DNA of 29,671 bases from the NCBI GenBank assembly GCA_035531955.1, contig DATKRZ010000087.1, positions 1 to 29,671 on the forward strand, given 5' to 3'. The stretch comes from Bog-756 sp035531955 (lineage in GTDB: Bacteria; Actinomycetota; Acidimicrobiia; Acidimicrobiales; RAAP-2). Below, piece after piece: positions 23,534-29,671 of this stretch. The notes beneath the pieces were generated by a model. That model saw nothing but the letters and a program-made list of their open reading frames with translations. It did no database searches and was not told the DNA's origin. Position 1 is the stretch's first letter, and the number at the start of each line of letters is the position of its first letter. A program made the position numbers and the translations under genes.

Positions 23534-23687
23534 CCCCTTTGACAGATATCCCTGAACAGTGGGTCAGCCGTGCACATTCCGGCGCCGCCTGAGCGTCGGG
23601 TGATTACTTTGGCGATCGCCGAACCCGCCCGTTTCCAACGTGCCAGTTGACCTCGCGCTCGCGGGCTCAGTTCCTGGTCGCCCCGGT

Positions 23688-25223
23688 TCAGTTGACCTGG
23701 CGGTCCCGACCCTCCCAGTAGGGGCGGCGAAGTCGGAACTTCTGGAGCTTGCCGGTGGCGGTCCGGGGCAGCTCTTCCCGGAATTCCACCTGCTTCGGGA
23801 TCTTGTACCCGGCCAGGGCGCTCCTGCAGTGGTCGGTCACCATCTGTTCGGTCAGGTTGCTGCCCACCGCCGGGACGACCAGGGCGATGACCATCTCGCC
23901 CCAGGTTTCGTGGGGAATGCCGATCACCGCGACCTCGGCCACGCCGCTGAGCGAGAAGATGGCGTCCTCGACTTCGATCGACGAGACGTTCTCACCCCCG
24001 GAGATGATGACGTCCTTTTTGCGGTCGAGGATGCTCAGATGCCCCTCTTCGTCGAGCGCCCCACCGTCACCGGTATGGAACCAACCCCCGTCCATGGCCG
24101 CGGCCGTCTCCCCGGGTTGATCCCAGTAACCCTCCATCACCGTGTTGCTCCGGGCCAGTACTTCGCCGTCCTGGTCGACCCGGAGCTCGGTGCCCACCGC
24201 AGGGGTCCCGGCCCGCATCAGCTTGCGCGCCCGGTCGCCGGCAGAGTAGTCCTCCCACTCGGATCGACTCCGGTTGATGGTGAGCAGGGGAGACGTCTCG
24301 GTCAGCCCGTAGATCTGGATGAACTCCCATCCGAGCTCGGACTCGATTCGCTCGATGGTCCGACTGGGTGGTGGCGCACCGGCGACGACGATGCGGGTGC
24401 AGTCCTTGCCCGGGATGGGCTCGTCCCATTCGGTCAGGGCCTCGAGCACCGCATTCACCACCGCGGGGGCAGCGCAGAGGAGGGTCACGCCGTGGCGCTC
24501 GACCCGGCGCAGGATCTCGGCTCCGTCGACCTTGCGCAGCGCCACCTGGGTGCACCCCATGGCCGTGGTCGACCACGGCATGCCCCAGCCGTTGGCGTGG
24601 AACATGGGAAGGGTGTGGAGGTAGACGTCCCGGTCGGAAATCTGTGTGTGCCAGCCGAAGATCGCGGCGTTGACCCAGCAGTTGCGATGGGTGAGCTGCA
24701 CCCCCTTGGGCCGGGCCGTGGTCCCCGACGTGTAGTTGATGGTGGCCGTGACCTGCTCGTCGGCTTCCCACGCCTCGGGCTCGGCGCCGGTCGGGAAGAG
24801 CACATCGTCGCTGTCGGCTCCGAGGACGAAGCGATGCCGGGCCTTCACGCCTGCCAGATCGGCCTCGAGGTCCGGATCGACCATAAGTACCGAAGCACCC
24901 GCGTGCCCGACGATGAAATCGACCTCGGCGGCCGCCAATCGGAAATTGATGGGGACCAGGATCCTTCCCCATCCGCAAACGCCGTAGAAGGACGTCAACA
25001 GGCGAGATGCGTTGTGCGAGACGATGGCTATCCTCTCCCCCCTTCCGATGCCGAGCCGGTCGAGGCCGGCGGCCTGGCTGCGGGCCCGCTGCGCCAGGCC
25101 CGAGAAGGTGAGCGGCCCCCAAGGCTCCGCCGGCTGATCCGGCTCATCGATCAGGGCCACCCGTTCGGGGTAGGCGGTGTCAGCCCGGTCGAGAAAGTCG
25201 CGGACATTGAATTGAACGATCAT
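23688..25223 (-). CDS. Acyl-CoA synthetase (AMP-binding, FadD-like)
   Basis: Activates a carboxylic acid to its acyl-CoA through an acyl-AMP. The 511-residue protein shows the adenylate-forming core motifs: YTSGTTARPKGV (164-175, phosphate loop), IYGLTETSP, GWFHTGDGG, DRKKDVIISGGENVSSIEVED (hinge) and the catalytic Lys in PRTATGKLQK near the C-terminus. PMFHANGWGMPW is typical of medium/long-chain and aryl-acid FadD-type enzymes. The frame extends to an ATG at 25256, but the ATG at 25223 has GGGGG four bases upstream and begins MIVQFNVRDFLDRA, a normal family start. It is divergent from the 2-hydroxyacid dehydrogenase and convergent with the VOC gene. The acid cannot be predicted. Confidence 0.92.
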   Translation of the reverse strand: MIVQFNVRDFLDRADTAYPERVALIDEPDQPAEPWGPLTFSGLAQRARSQAAGLDRLGIGRGERIAIVSHNASRLLTSFYGVCGWGRILVPINFRLAAAEVDFIVGHAGASVLMVDPDLEADLAGVKARHRFVLGADSDDVLFPTGAEPEAWEADEQVTATINYTSGTTARPKGVQLTHRNCWVNAAIFGWHTQISDRDVYLHTLPMFHANGWGMPWSTTAMGCTQVALRKVDGAEILRRVERHGVTLLCAAPAVVNAVLEALTEWDEPIPGKDCTRIVVAGAPPPSRTIERIESELGWEFIQIYGLTETSPLLTINRSRSEWEDYSAGDRARKLMRAGTPAVGTELRVDQDGEVLARSNTVMEGYWDQPGETAAAMDGGWFHTGDGGALDEEGHLSILDRKKDVIISGGENVSSIEVEDAIFSLSGVAEVAVIGIPHETWGEMVIALVVPAVGSNLTEQMVTDHCRSALAGYKIPKQVEFREELPRTATGKLQKFRLRRPYWEGRDRQVN

Positions 25224-25237
25224 CGATCCCCCGATCG
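25224..25237 (-). promoter_or_regulatory. Small hairpin around the acyl-CoA synthetase ribosome site
   Basis: CGATC-CCCC-GATCG lies directly upstream of the ATG at 25223. On the minus strand the Gs of the ribosome site form the loop of a 5-base stem. It may affect initiation, but a repeat this short could be chance. Confidence 0.25.
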
Positions 25238-25355
25238 GCCCGGTGACGTCCACCATTGAACCAAATCACGGCAACGGATGCGGTCGGAGCGAGGCGGCCG
25301 GGTCCGGGTTGGCCTGTCCCGGGGCCGAGGTGGTCTGTCCGGGTCGCCCGGTCGG

Positions 25356-25361
25356 TAGTGT
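25356..25361 (+). promoter_or_regulatory. Probable -10 box, leaderless 2-hydroxyacid dehydrogenase
   Basis: TAGTGT (TAnnnT) ends eight bases before the ATG at 25370, and there is no ribosome site between them. This fits a leaderless or near-leaderless transcript and supports the ATG as the start. Confidence 0.45.
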
Positions 25362-25369
25362 TGCGCTCG

Positions 25370-26290
25370 ATGTCCGGACCGCGAATAGCCATCGGCCCGA
25401 GAGCTGCATCCTTCGCCCGCGAAGCCGTGGTGGCGGGAGGCGCCTCGGTCGTCGAGGTGGAGCACGAACCGGATGCCCTGGTGTGGCTGGATCCAGGTGA
25501 TCTCTCCGGCCTCTCCGACCGATTGGCGCTGACGCCGAGTGTCCGTTGGGTACAGCTGCCCTCGGCGGGCGTTGAGCGGGCGGTCGAGCTCGGTCTGCTC
25601 GATCACGATCGCATCTGGACGTGTGCCAAGGCCTCCTACGCGGAGCCAGTGGCCGAACACGCACTGGCACTGGCGCTGGCGGGACTCAGGGTCTTGCCGA
25701 CCCGGGTCGTGGCGAGCTCATGGGGAGTGCCGGCCGGGACCAGCCTCTACGGGCAGAAGGTGACGATTCTCGGCGGCGGCGGCATCGCTCGGGCGCTGCT
25801 GGAACTGCTCGCGCCATTCCGCGTCGAGACCGTCGTCGTGCGCCGCAGTCCCGAACCGGTACCCGGCGCCTCCCGCACCGTTTCGGCGTCGGGGCTCCAT
25901 GGGGCGCTCCCCGGATCGCTGCTCGTCGTGCTGGCCCTGGCGCTGACTCCAGGGACCCGAGGAGTCATCGGGGCGCCCGAGTTGGACCTCATGGACGAGC
26001 GCGCATGGTTGGTCAACGTGGCTCGCGGGGGGCACGTGGACACGGAAGCGCTGGTGGCGTGCTTGCGGGCCGGTTCGATCTGCGGGGCAGCGTTGGACGT
26101 CACCGAGCCCGAGCCACTGCCGGAGGGCCATCCCCTCTGGGACCTGTCCAACTGCATCATCACTCCCCACACCGCTGACACCATCGAAATGGTCGTCCCA
26201 ATGCTGGCTGAGCGCATCCGCACCAACGTCAGCCGGTTTGCCGCCGGTGAGGCGCTGGTGGGGCTGGTGGATCCCGACGCCGGTTACTGA
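25370..26290 (+). CDS. D-isomer-specific 2-hydroxyacid dehydrogenase
   Basis: NAD(P)-dependent oxidoreductase of 306 residues that reduces a 2-oxoacid to the D-2-hydroxyacid or the reverse. The nucleotide-binding segment VTILGGGGIARALL (131-144) has Ala in place of the last Gly of GxGxxG. The catalytic triad is visible as R219 (VNVARGG), E248 (DVTEPEP) and H267 (ITPHTAD). The substrate domain is short (SAGVERAVELGLL), as in the GhrA/phosphoglycerate-dehydrogenase-like group. The open frame extends upstream to 25256, but that part is Arg/Gly-rich shadow, and the ATG at 25370 sits next to a -10 box. It is divergent from the acyl-CoA synthetase and apparently monocistronic. Substrate unknown. 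Confidence 0.9.
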   Translation: MSGPRIAIGPRAASFAREAVVAGGASVVEVEHEPDALVWLDPGDLSGLSDRLALTPSVRWVQLPSAGVERAVELGLLDHDRIWTCAKASYAEPVAEHALALALAGLRVLPTRVVASSWGVPAGTSLYGQKVTILGGGGIARALLELLAPFRVETVVVRRSPEPVPGASRTVSASGLHGALPGSLLVVLALALTPGTRGVIGAPELDLMDERAWLVNVARGGHVDTEALVACLRAGSICGAALDVTEPEPLPEGHPLWDLSNCIITPHTADTIEMVVPMLAERIRTNVSRFAAGEALVGLVDPDAGY

Positions 26291-26847
26291 TCGCCCCGCA
26301 CGACTCGAGTGGCCGACCGACGCCGGCCCTGTGGCGAACGGTGGGATCGGCTGGGGCCCACATGCCGGGGATGTCGCAAAAGGGCCGGGTCTGGAGCAGG
26401 GGCGACTTGCGGATGGGGGGGTTGCAGACTCCCCGCTCCACAGACCCAGCATCGTGACATCGGCAGCTTCCCGGCCGGGCTTTAGGAGTTTCTGAAAGAA
26501 TCTCGGATCAGGCGCCTCCTGTCCCGGCCCAAGGTTCGTCACAGGCTCCTTGGGGCTGGTTCAGCTCCCTGTGGGCCGCCTCTCCGGGCGATGCATCCCG
26601 GTCGTCTGAGCCCCCTTCCATGATTTTCCATCGGTTCTGAGGTGTTTTCACACCCCGCCGGCCCTGCGACCCCGAGCTGTTCACCAGCAGGGGCTTGATG
26701 AGCAGGGACGACCCGGCTCGGCCAAGGCAAGGCCGTGTGCATGGAAGCCGGACTCGAGCTCGGGTGGGAAGGACATGTCACACCCGCCATCCATGATGCC
26801 TGGCCATGGAAGACATCACCGGATCACCAATCTCGGGAGGCTGCTCG
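26291..26847. other. 557-base region without a supported gene
   Basis: No open frame here has a good start, ribosome site or recognisable product. The region is rich in inverted repeats. At 26387-26447 GGGTC/GACCC, TGGAGC/GCTCCA and GGGG/CCCC stack into one long stem with small bulges. CCCTGC (26663-26668) can pair with either of two GCAGGG copies (26687-26692 or 26703-26708). CCGGCT/AGCCGG (26713-26718 with 26746-26751) encloses CGGCC-N7-GGCCG. Base composition is less GC-biased than the coding regions. No known riboswitch or tRNA fits. It may hold the terminator of the dehydrogenase, the promoter of the queG operon, and perhaps a small RNA. Confidence 0.5.
26387..26447. other. Long imperfect stem-loop
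   Basis: Left arm 26387-26402 and right arm 26431-26447 form three stacked helices of 5, 6 and 4 base pairs with a CA bulge and an A bulge, closing a 28-base loop. It begins about 97 bases after the 2-hydroxyacid dehydrogenase stop. There is no T-tract. It could be a terminator, a small RNA or a structured leader. Confidence 0.4.
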
Positions 26848-27132
26848 ATGCCATTCAGCGCGAACAATTGTGCCGTCCCCGTCCCCGTCGCCGTCCCCAG
26901 GCCGACAACGCGGCGAGGCCGGTCGACCGTCTCACCGGGTGCTTTCACCATCGACTGTGCCGATTGCAGCCACCAACACACGTCGACCTGCGACGACTGC
27001 GTGGTCTCGTTCATCGTGGATCGCCATCCCTCCGATGCCGTCGTCGTGGATGTCGACGAGGCTCGCGCCGTCCGCCTGCTCGAGCAGGCAGGGCTGGTTC
27101 CCGGGGTGCGCCACTCCCGGCAGGTGGGCTGA
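26848..27132 (+). CDS. Small conserved protein with CxxC-x7-CxxC
   Basis: A 94-residue protein of unknown function. After a Pro/Arg/Val-rich start it has DCADCSHQHTSTCDDCVVSF: C37, C40, C48 and C51, a likely zinc or iron site. VVVDVDEARAVRLLEQAGLVPG follows, predicted as strand plus helix. I recall similar short actinobacterial proteins annotated only as hypothetical. The ATG at 26848 has GGGAGG seven bases upstream and is chosen over an ATG at 26806 with none. It ends eight bases before queG, so the two are co-transcribed. A role tied to QueG (iron-sulphur cluster or tRNA handling) or to the glycosyltransferase further down is only a suggestion from context. Confidence 0.72.
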   Translation: MPFSANNCAVPVPVAVPRPTTRRGRSTVSPGAFTIDCADCSHQHTSTCDDCVVSFIVDRHPSDAVVVDVDEARAVRLLEQAGLVPGVRHSRQVG

Positions 27133-27140
27133 CCTGCGCC

Positions 27141-28469
27141 GTGGTCACCTACCCGGCCGTCGGGGCGACGAGCAGGGGGACCTCTGTCGAAGAGCTGCGC
27201 GCGGCATGCGACCTGGCCGTGCAACCATTGGGCGTGCCCCGATCAGCAGTTCCCGATGCGCCTCGGTCGGGCTCGTCCGATGAGATCGGACGATTGGGTG
27301 AGGCGATGATCGCCCTCGGGCTCAGCACTGGGCTCAGCGCCGTCGGCATCGCCGACTCCCAGGTGTTCGAGGAAACCCGGGCAGTCCTCTTCGAGCGCAG
27401 GAGGCGAGGGCTCAACGATCACATGCAGTTCACCTACAGGAACCCCGAGCGCTCGACCGACCCGAGCCGGATACTTCCGGGTGCGAGATCCTTGGTGGTC
27501 GGCGCATGGAGCTACCGTCACCAGGAGCCCCAACCGGTTGCCGTCCGATCCGTGCCGAACGGCCCCGTCCCCGGACCCGGGCCCGCCCCAGGCCCCGGTT
27601 CCGCCCCGGGCCCCGGTTCCGCCCCAGGCCGCGGCTCTGCCCCCCCTCCACCTCCACCGCCCGTCCGCCCTGTCGGCCAGGTGGCCAGATACGCACGGAT
27701 CGACCACTACGCCTCACTCCGGCGCTCGCTGGAGCCCATCGCCGACGATCTCAGAGGACGTGGGTGGCGGGCAACCGTGGTCTGCGACGACAACGCCCTG
27801 GTCGACCGGGCCGCCGCTCATCGGGCCGGACTCGGGTGGTTCGGGAAGAACTCGTTGATGCTCCTGCCCGGACTGGGGTCGTGGTTCGTCCTGGGCACGG
27901 TGGTGACCGACGCCGCTCTGCGCCCGCCCGATCCTCGTGATCCGTCACCCCATGCGGAGGGTTGCGGCACTTGCTCACGGTGTCTGACCGCCTGCCCGAC
28001 AGGGGCATTGGTGGAGCCCGGGGTTCTCGATGCCCGTCGCTGTCTTGCGTGGTTGGTGCAGGCGCCAGGGTCATTTCCCCGCCAGTACCGCCGATCTCTG
28101 GGGAACCGCATCTACGGATGCGACGACTGCCAAGAGGTCTGTCCCATCAACCGTCTCGCCGACCGGAGGGACCCGCCCCCGCCACCGCAGGCCGACGAGA
28201 GGCCGTGGATCGATCTCATCGACCTGCTCGGATCCAGCGACGAGGCCCTGATGACAGCTCACGGCCGCTGGTACATCGCGAGTCGCGACCCTCGCTATTT
28301 GCGCCGGAACGCGCTTGTGGCACTGGGCAACGTCGGTGACGGGCATGACGCTGCCACCGAACAGACCCTGCGCCACTGGTTGGCAGTGGACGATCCGATG
28401 CTGGTCGAGCATGCGCGGTGGGCGGCAAGGGAGCTGGGCCGCGATGACCTGGTGGGTCGGTCGGCATGA
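27141..28469 (+). CDS. queG: Epoxyqueuosine reductase with a Pro/Gly-rich insert
   Basis: QueG reduces epoxyqueuosine to queuosine at position 34 of certain tRNAs, using cobalamin and two [4Fe-4S] clusters. The product (442 residues) matches E. coli QueG along the body: D216 in VCDDNALVDR aligns with its catalytic Asp, AGLGWFGKNSL follows, and cluster ligands appear as C275, C278, C281, C285 (CGTCSRCLTACPTGA) and C301, C327, C330, C334 (NRIYGCDDCQEVCPIN). The C-terminus has the HEAT-like RRNALVALGN segment. Residues about 141-176 are a Pro/Gly/Ser/Ala insert absent from E. coli, encoded by an 18-bp repeat. The GTG at 27141 is the first start after the upstream stop, but the ribosome site is weak and a later start is possible. 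The stop overlaps the next ATG (ATGA). Confidence 0.9.
   Translation: MVTYPAVGATSRGTSVEELRAACDLAVQPLGVPRSAVPDAPRSGSSDEIGRLGEAMIALGLSTGLSAVGIADSQVFEETRAVLFERRRRGLNDHMQFTYRNPERSTDPSRILPGARSLVVGAWSYRHQEPQPVAVRSVPNGPVPGPGPAPGPGSAPGPGSAPGRGSAPPPPPPPVRPVGQVARYARIDHYASLRRSLEPIADDLRGRGWRATVVCDDNALVDRAAAHRAGLGWFGKNSLMLLPGLGSWFVLGTVVTDAALRPPDPRDPSPHAEGCGTCSRCLTACPTGALVEPGVLDARRCLAWLVQAPGSFPRQYRRSLGNRIYGCDDCQEVCPINRLADRRDPPPPPQADERPWIDLIDLLGSSDEALMTAHGRWYIASRDPRYLRRNALVALGNVGDGHDAATEQTLRHWLAVDDPMLVEHARWAARELGRDDLVGRSA
27573..27644 (+). repeat. 18-bp minisatellite inside queG
   Basis: Four head-to-tail 18-bp units start at 27573, 27591, 27609 and 27627. The two middle units differ only at their last base. 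They encode PGPGPA, PGPGSA, PGPGSA and PGRGSA, and are followed by a run of proline codons. The reading frame of queG is kept. Confidence 0.9.
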
Positions 28470-29608
28470 CCCACCTGCTCGTCACCAACGACTTCCCGCC
28501 CAAGGTCGGTGGGATCCAGGCCTATCTCTGGCAACTTTGGCGGCGATTCGACCCGGACACGTTCGCGGTGCTGACCGCACGGTCCGACCCGGCAGCTCCT
28601 GCATTCGATCGCGAGCAGGCAGCCAACGGCATCCGCATCGAGCGGGTGAAGAGCCGGGTGCTCGCCCCCACCCCCCACCTCCTGCGCCGGATCCGCGAGA
28701 CGGCCAGCCGGTTCGATGCCGGCCTGGTGGTGCTCGACCCGGTGTTCCCCCTGGGCCTCCTCGGTCCCCACCTCGGCCTTCCCTACGCCCTGCTCCTCCA
28801 CGGCGCCGAAGTGGCCATCCCCGGCCGGTTGCCCGCCAGCCGTCAGCTTATGGCCCATGTGCTGCGTCACAGCGTGCTGGCGGTATCGGCCGGCGGTTAT
28901 CCGGCGGTCGAGGCAACCCGTGCGCTCCGCCGCCGGGACATGCCACCGGTGGTGGAGATCCCTCCCGGCGTCGACCTCGAGCGCTTCGGGCCCCTCCCGC
29001 CCGCCGAACGGGCCAAGGCCCGCGCCGACCTCGGGCTGCCGGCCTACGGTCCGCTGGTGGTCAGCGTCAGTCGCCTTGTTCCCCGCAAGGGGATGGACGT
29101 GCTGATCGACGCCGCGGTCCGACTCCGGAGCGAGATCCCCGACCTGACCGTGGCCATCGCCGGACGGGGACGGGACTCGGAGAGGTTGGCGGGAAGGATC
29201 GCCGAGCACTCCGCCCCCGTGCGGCTGCTCGGAGCGGTGTCCGACAGCGACCTGCCCCGACTGGTCGGGTCGGCCGATGTGTTCGCCATGTTGTGCCGCA
29301 ACCGATGGCTCGGGCTCGAGCAGGAGGGGTTCGGCATCGTGTTCCTCGAAGCTGCCGCCGCCGGGGTCCCGCAGGTGGCAGGCGCCTCTGGCGGTGCCGC
29401 CGAGGCGGTGGAGGACGGAGAAACCGGGCTCCTGGTCAGACGGCCCACCGACGTGGGCGCAGTCGCATCCGCCATCGCCAGGCTGCTTGCTGATCAGGAG
29501 CTGCGGTCGAGGATGGGAGCCTCTGCCCGCCGGCGGGTCGAGGCATCCTTCGACTATGACAAACTCGCCCCTAGGCTGGCCTCGTCGCTTGCCGACGTGG
29601 AAGGCTGA
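28466..29608 (+). CDS. pimB: GT4 glycosyltransferase, PimB-like mannosyltransferase
   Basis: A GT-B retaining glycosyltransferase of 380 residues, close in motif pattern to mycobacterial PimB, which moves mannose from GDP-mannose to phosphatidylinositol monomannoside at the inner membrane face. Seen: LLVTNDFPPKVGGIQAYL at the N-terminus (GGIQ 15-18), PPGVDLERF before the C-terminal domain, SRLVPRKGMDVLI with the donor-phosphate Arg/Lys (R207, K208), DVFAMLCRNR, and the E-x7-E pair E287/E295 in EGFGIVFLEAAAAG. Its ATG overlaps the queG stop by four bases. It has no membrane segment and would be a peripheral protein. The lipid acceptor is uncertain: other GT4 enzymes share these motifs, and phosphatidylinositol mannosides are not established for this lineage. 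Confidence 0.88.
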   Translation: MTHLLVTNDFPPKVGGIQAYLWQLWRRFDPDTFAVLTARSDPAAPAFDREQAANGIRIERVKSRVLAPTPHLLRRIRETASRFDAGLVVLDPVFPLGLLGPHLGLPYALLLHGAEVAIPGRLPASRQLMAHVLRHSVLAVSAGGYPAVEATRALRRRDMPPVVEIPPGVDLERFGPLPPAERAKARADLGLPAYGPLVVSVSRLVPRKGMDVLIDAAVRLRSEIPDLTVAIAGRGRDSERLAGRIAEHSAPVRLLGAVSDSDLPRLVGSADVFAMLCRNRWLGLEQEGFGIVFLEAAAAGVPQVAGASGGAAEAVEDGETGLLVRRPTDVGAVASAIARLLADQELRSRMGASARRRVEASFDYDKLAPRLASSLADVEG

Positions 29609-29652
29609 AGTACTTCCCGGCTGGATGATTCGACTCGAGGAGGAGGCCGATC

Positions 29653-29671
29653 GTGGCGGAACAAGCCACTG
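29653..29671 (+). CDS. Start of a further gene, cut by the window edge
   Basis: A GTG at 29653 follows GAGGAGGAGG by about six bases, a very strong ribosome site, and opens a frame MAEQAT that runs off the end. It lies 44 bases after the glycosyltransferase and is probably in the same operon. Six residues are too few to name it. SRPBCC/polyketide-cyclase-like genes often lie near pimB in actinobacteria, which is a guess only. Confidence 0.5.

Noticed and set aside
23611..23620. GGCGATCGCC palindrome between the VOC and acyl-CoA synthetase genes
   Set aside because: A perfect 10-base palindrome, but this sequence is common by chance in GC-rich DNA and here lies between two convergent gene ends, with no loop to make a terminator.
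26387..26447. Possible tRNA
   Set aside because: The stem-loop lacks a T-arm (no GGTTCGA-type sequence), an anticodon stem of the right size and a CCA-compatible acceptor layout.
26775..27140. Upstream extension of the queG frame
   Set aside because: It overlaps the small four-cysteine gene in another frame, and the sequence is low-complexity Arg/Pro-rich with no homology I recognise.
1..29671. CRISPR array, transposon, prophage or toxin-antitoxin pair
   Set aside because: No spaced direct repeats, transposase or integrase motifs, terminal inverted repeats or toxin-antitoxin-like small gene pairs were seen. The tandem repeats at 10345-11040 and 27573-27644 are coding and unspaced.
29653..29671. 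Naming the truncated last gene as an SRPBCC protein
   Set aside because: Only six residues are visible; the idea rests on neighbourhood memory alone.

Overview
The window is GC-rich throughout, uses GTG starts freely, and has several probable leaderless starts behind a TAnnnT -10 box. This fits an actinobacterium. The best lineage clue is a surface protein (9445-11043) with six GYW-type 42-residue repeats, a repeat I associate with Acidimicrobiia; a PimB-like mannosyltransferase, a QueG homologue and the overall codon bias also fit Actinomycetota. The lineage call is inference. I saw no rRNA, tRNA, CRISPR array, transposase or phage gene.

Layout. 14-1449 (minus): tandem paralogues of an unrecognised family. 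1601-3265 (minus): 14-TM drug exporter, followed by a strong hairpin. 3392-5734 (minus): membrane PAS-GGDEF-EAL cyclic-di-GMP enzyme. 5854-6909 (minus): DapB-like NAD(P)-dependent dehydrogenase. 7105-8744 (plus): GlxA-type AraC regulator translationally coupled to an InhA/DJ-1-type enzyme. 8842-9201 (plus): panD. 9445-11043 (plus): TM-linker-FN3-propeller protein. 11088-11930 (plus): aquaporin.

11935-21644 is the metabolic core, a divergent locus. Leftward: Lrp/AsnC regulator, class III aminotransferase and PuuB-like FAD oxidoreductase, with overlapping ends. Rightward: gamma-aminobutyraldehyde dehydrogenase (patD), alanine dehydrogenase (ald), an APC permease behind a 357-base structured leader, and a CoA-acylating methylmalonate-semialdehyde dehydrogenase (mmsA). 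A coherent reading is uptake and breakdown of putrescine and related omega-amino acids. The permease imports the substrate. The aminotransferase moves the amino group to pyruvate, and Ald turns the resulting alanine back into pyruvate. PatD oxidises aminobutyraldehyde to GABA. MmsA would finish a beta-alanine/malonate-semialdehyde branch.

21654-26290: an epoxide-hydrolase-like enzyme; a frameshifted thioredoxin-like gene (minus) divergent from a zinc-ribbon/VOC gene; an acyl-CoA synthetase (minus); and a D-2-hydroxyacid dehydrogenase (plus). 26291-26847 has no gene but has several inverted repeats. 26848-29608 is a plus-strand operon: a small four-cysteine protein, QueG with a minisatellite-encoded Pro/Gly insert, and a PimB-like glycosyltransferase. 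A further gene starts at 29653 and runs off the window.

The most interesting items are the integrated amine-catabolic locus with its alternative-pairing permease leader, the six-unit propeller protein, the one-base frameshift at 22955-22958, and the minisatellite inside queG.
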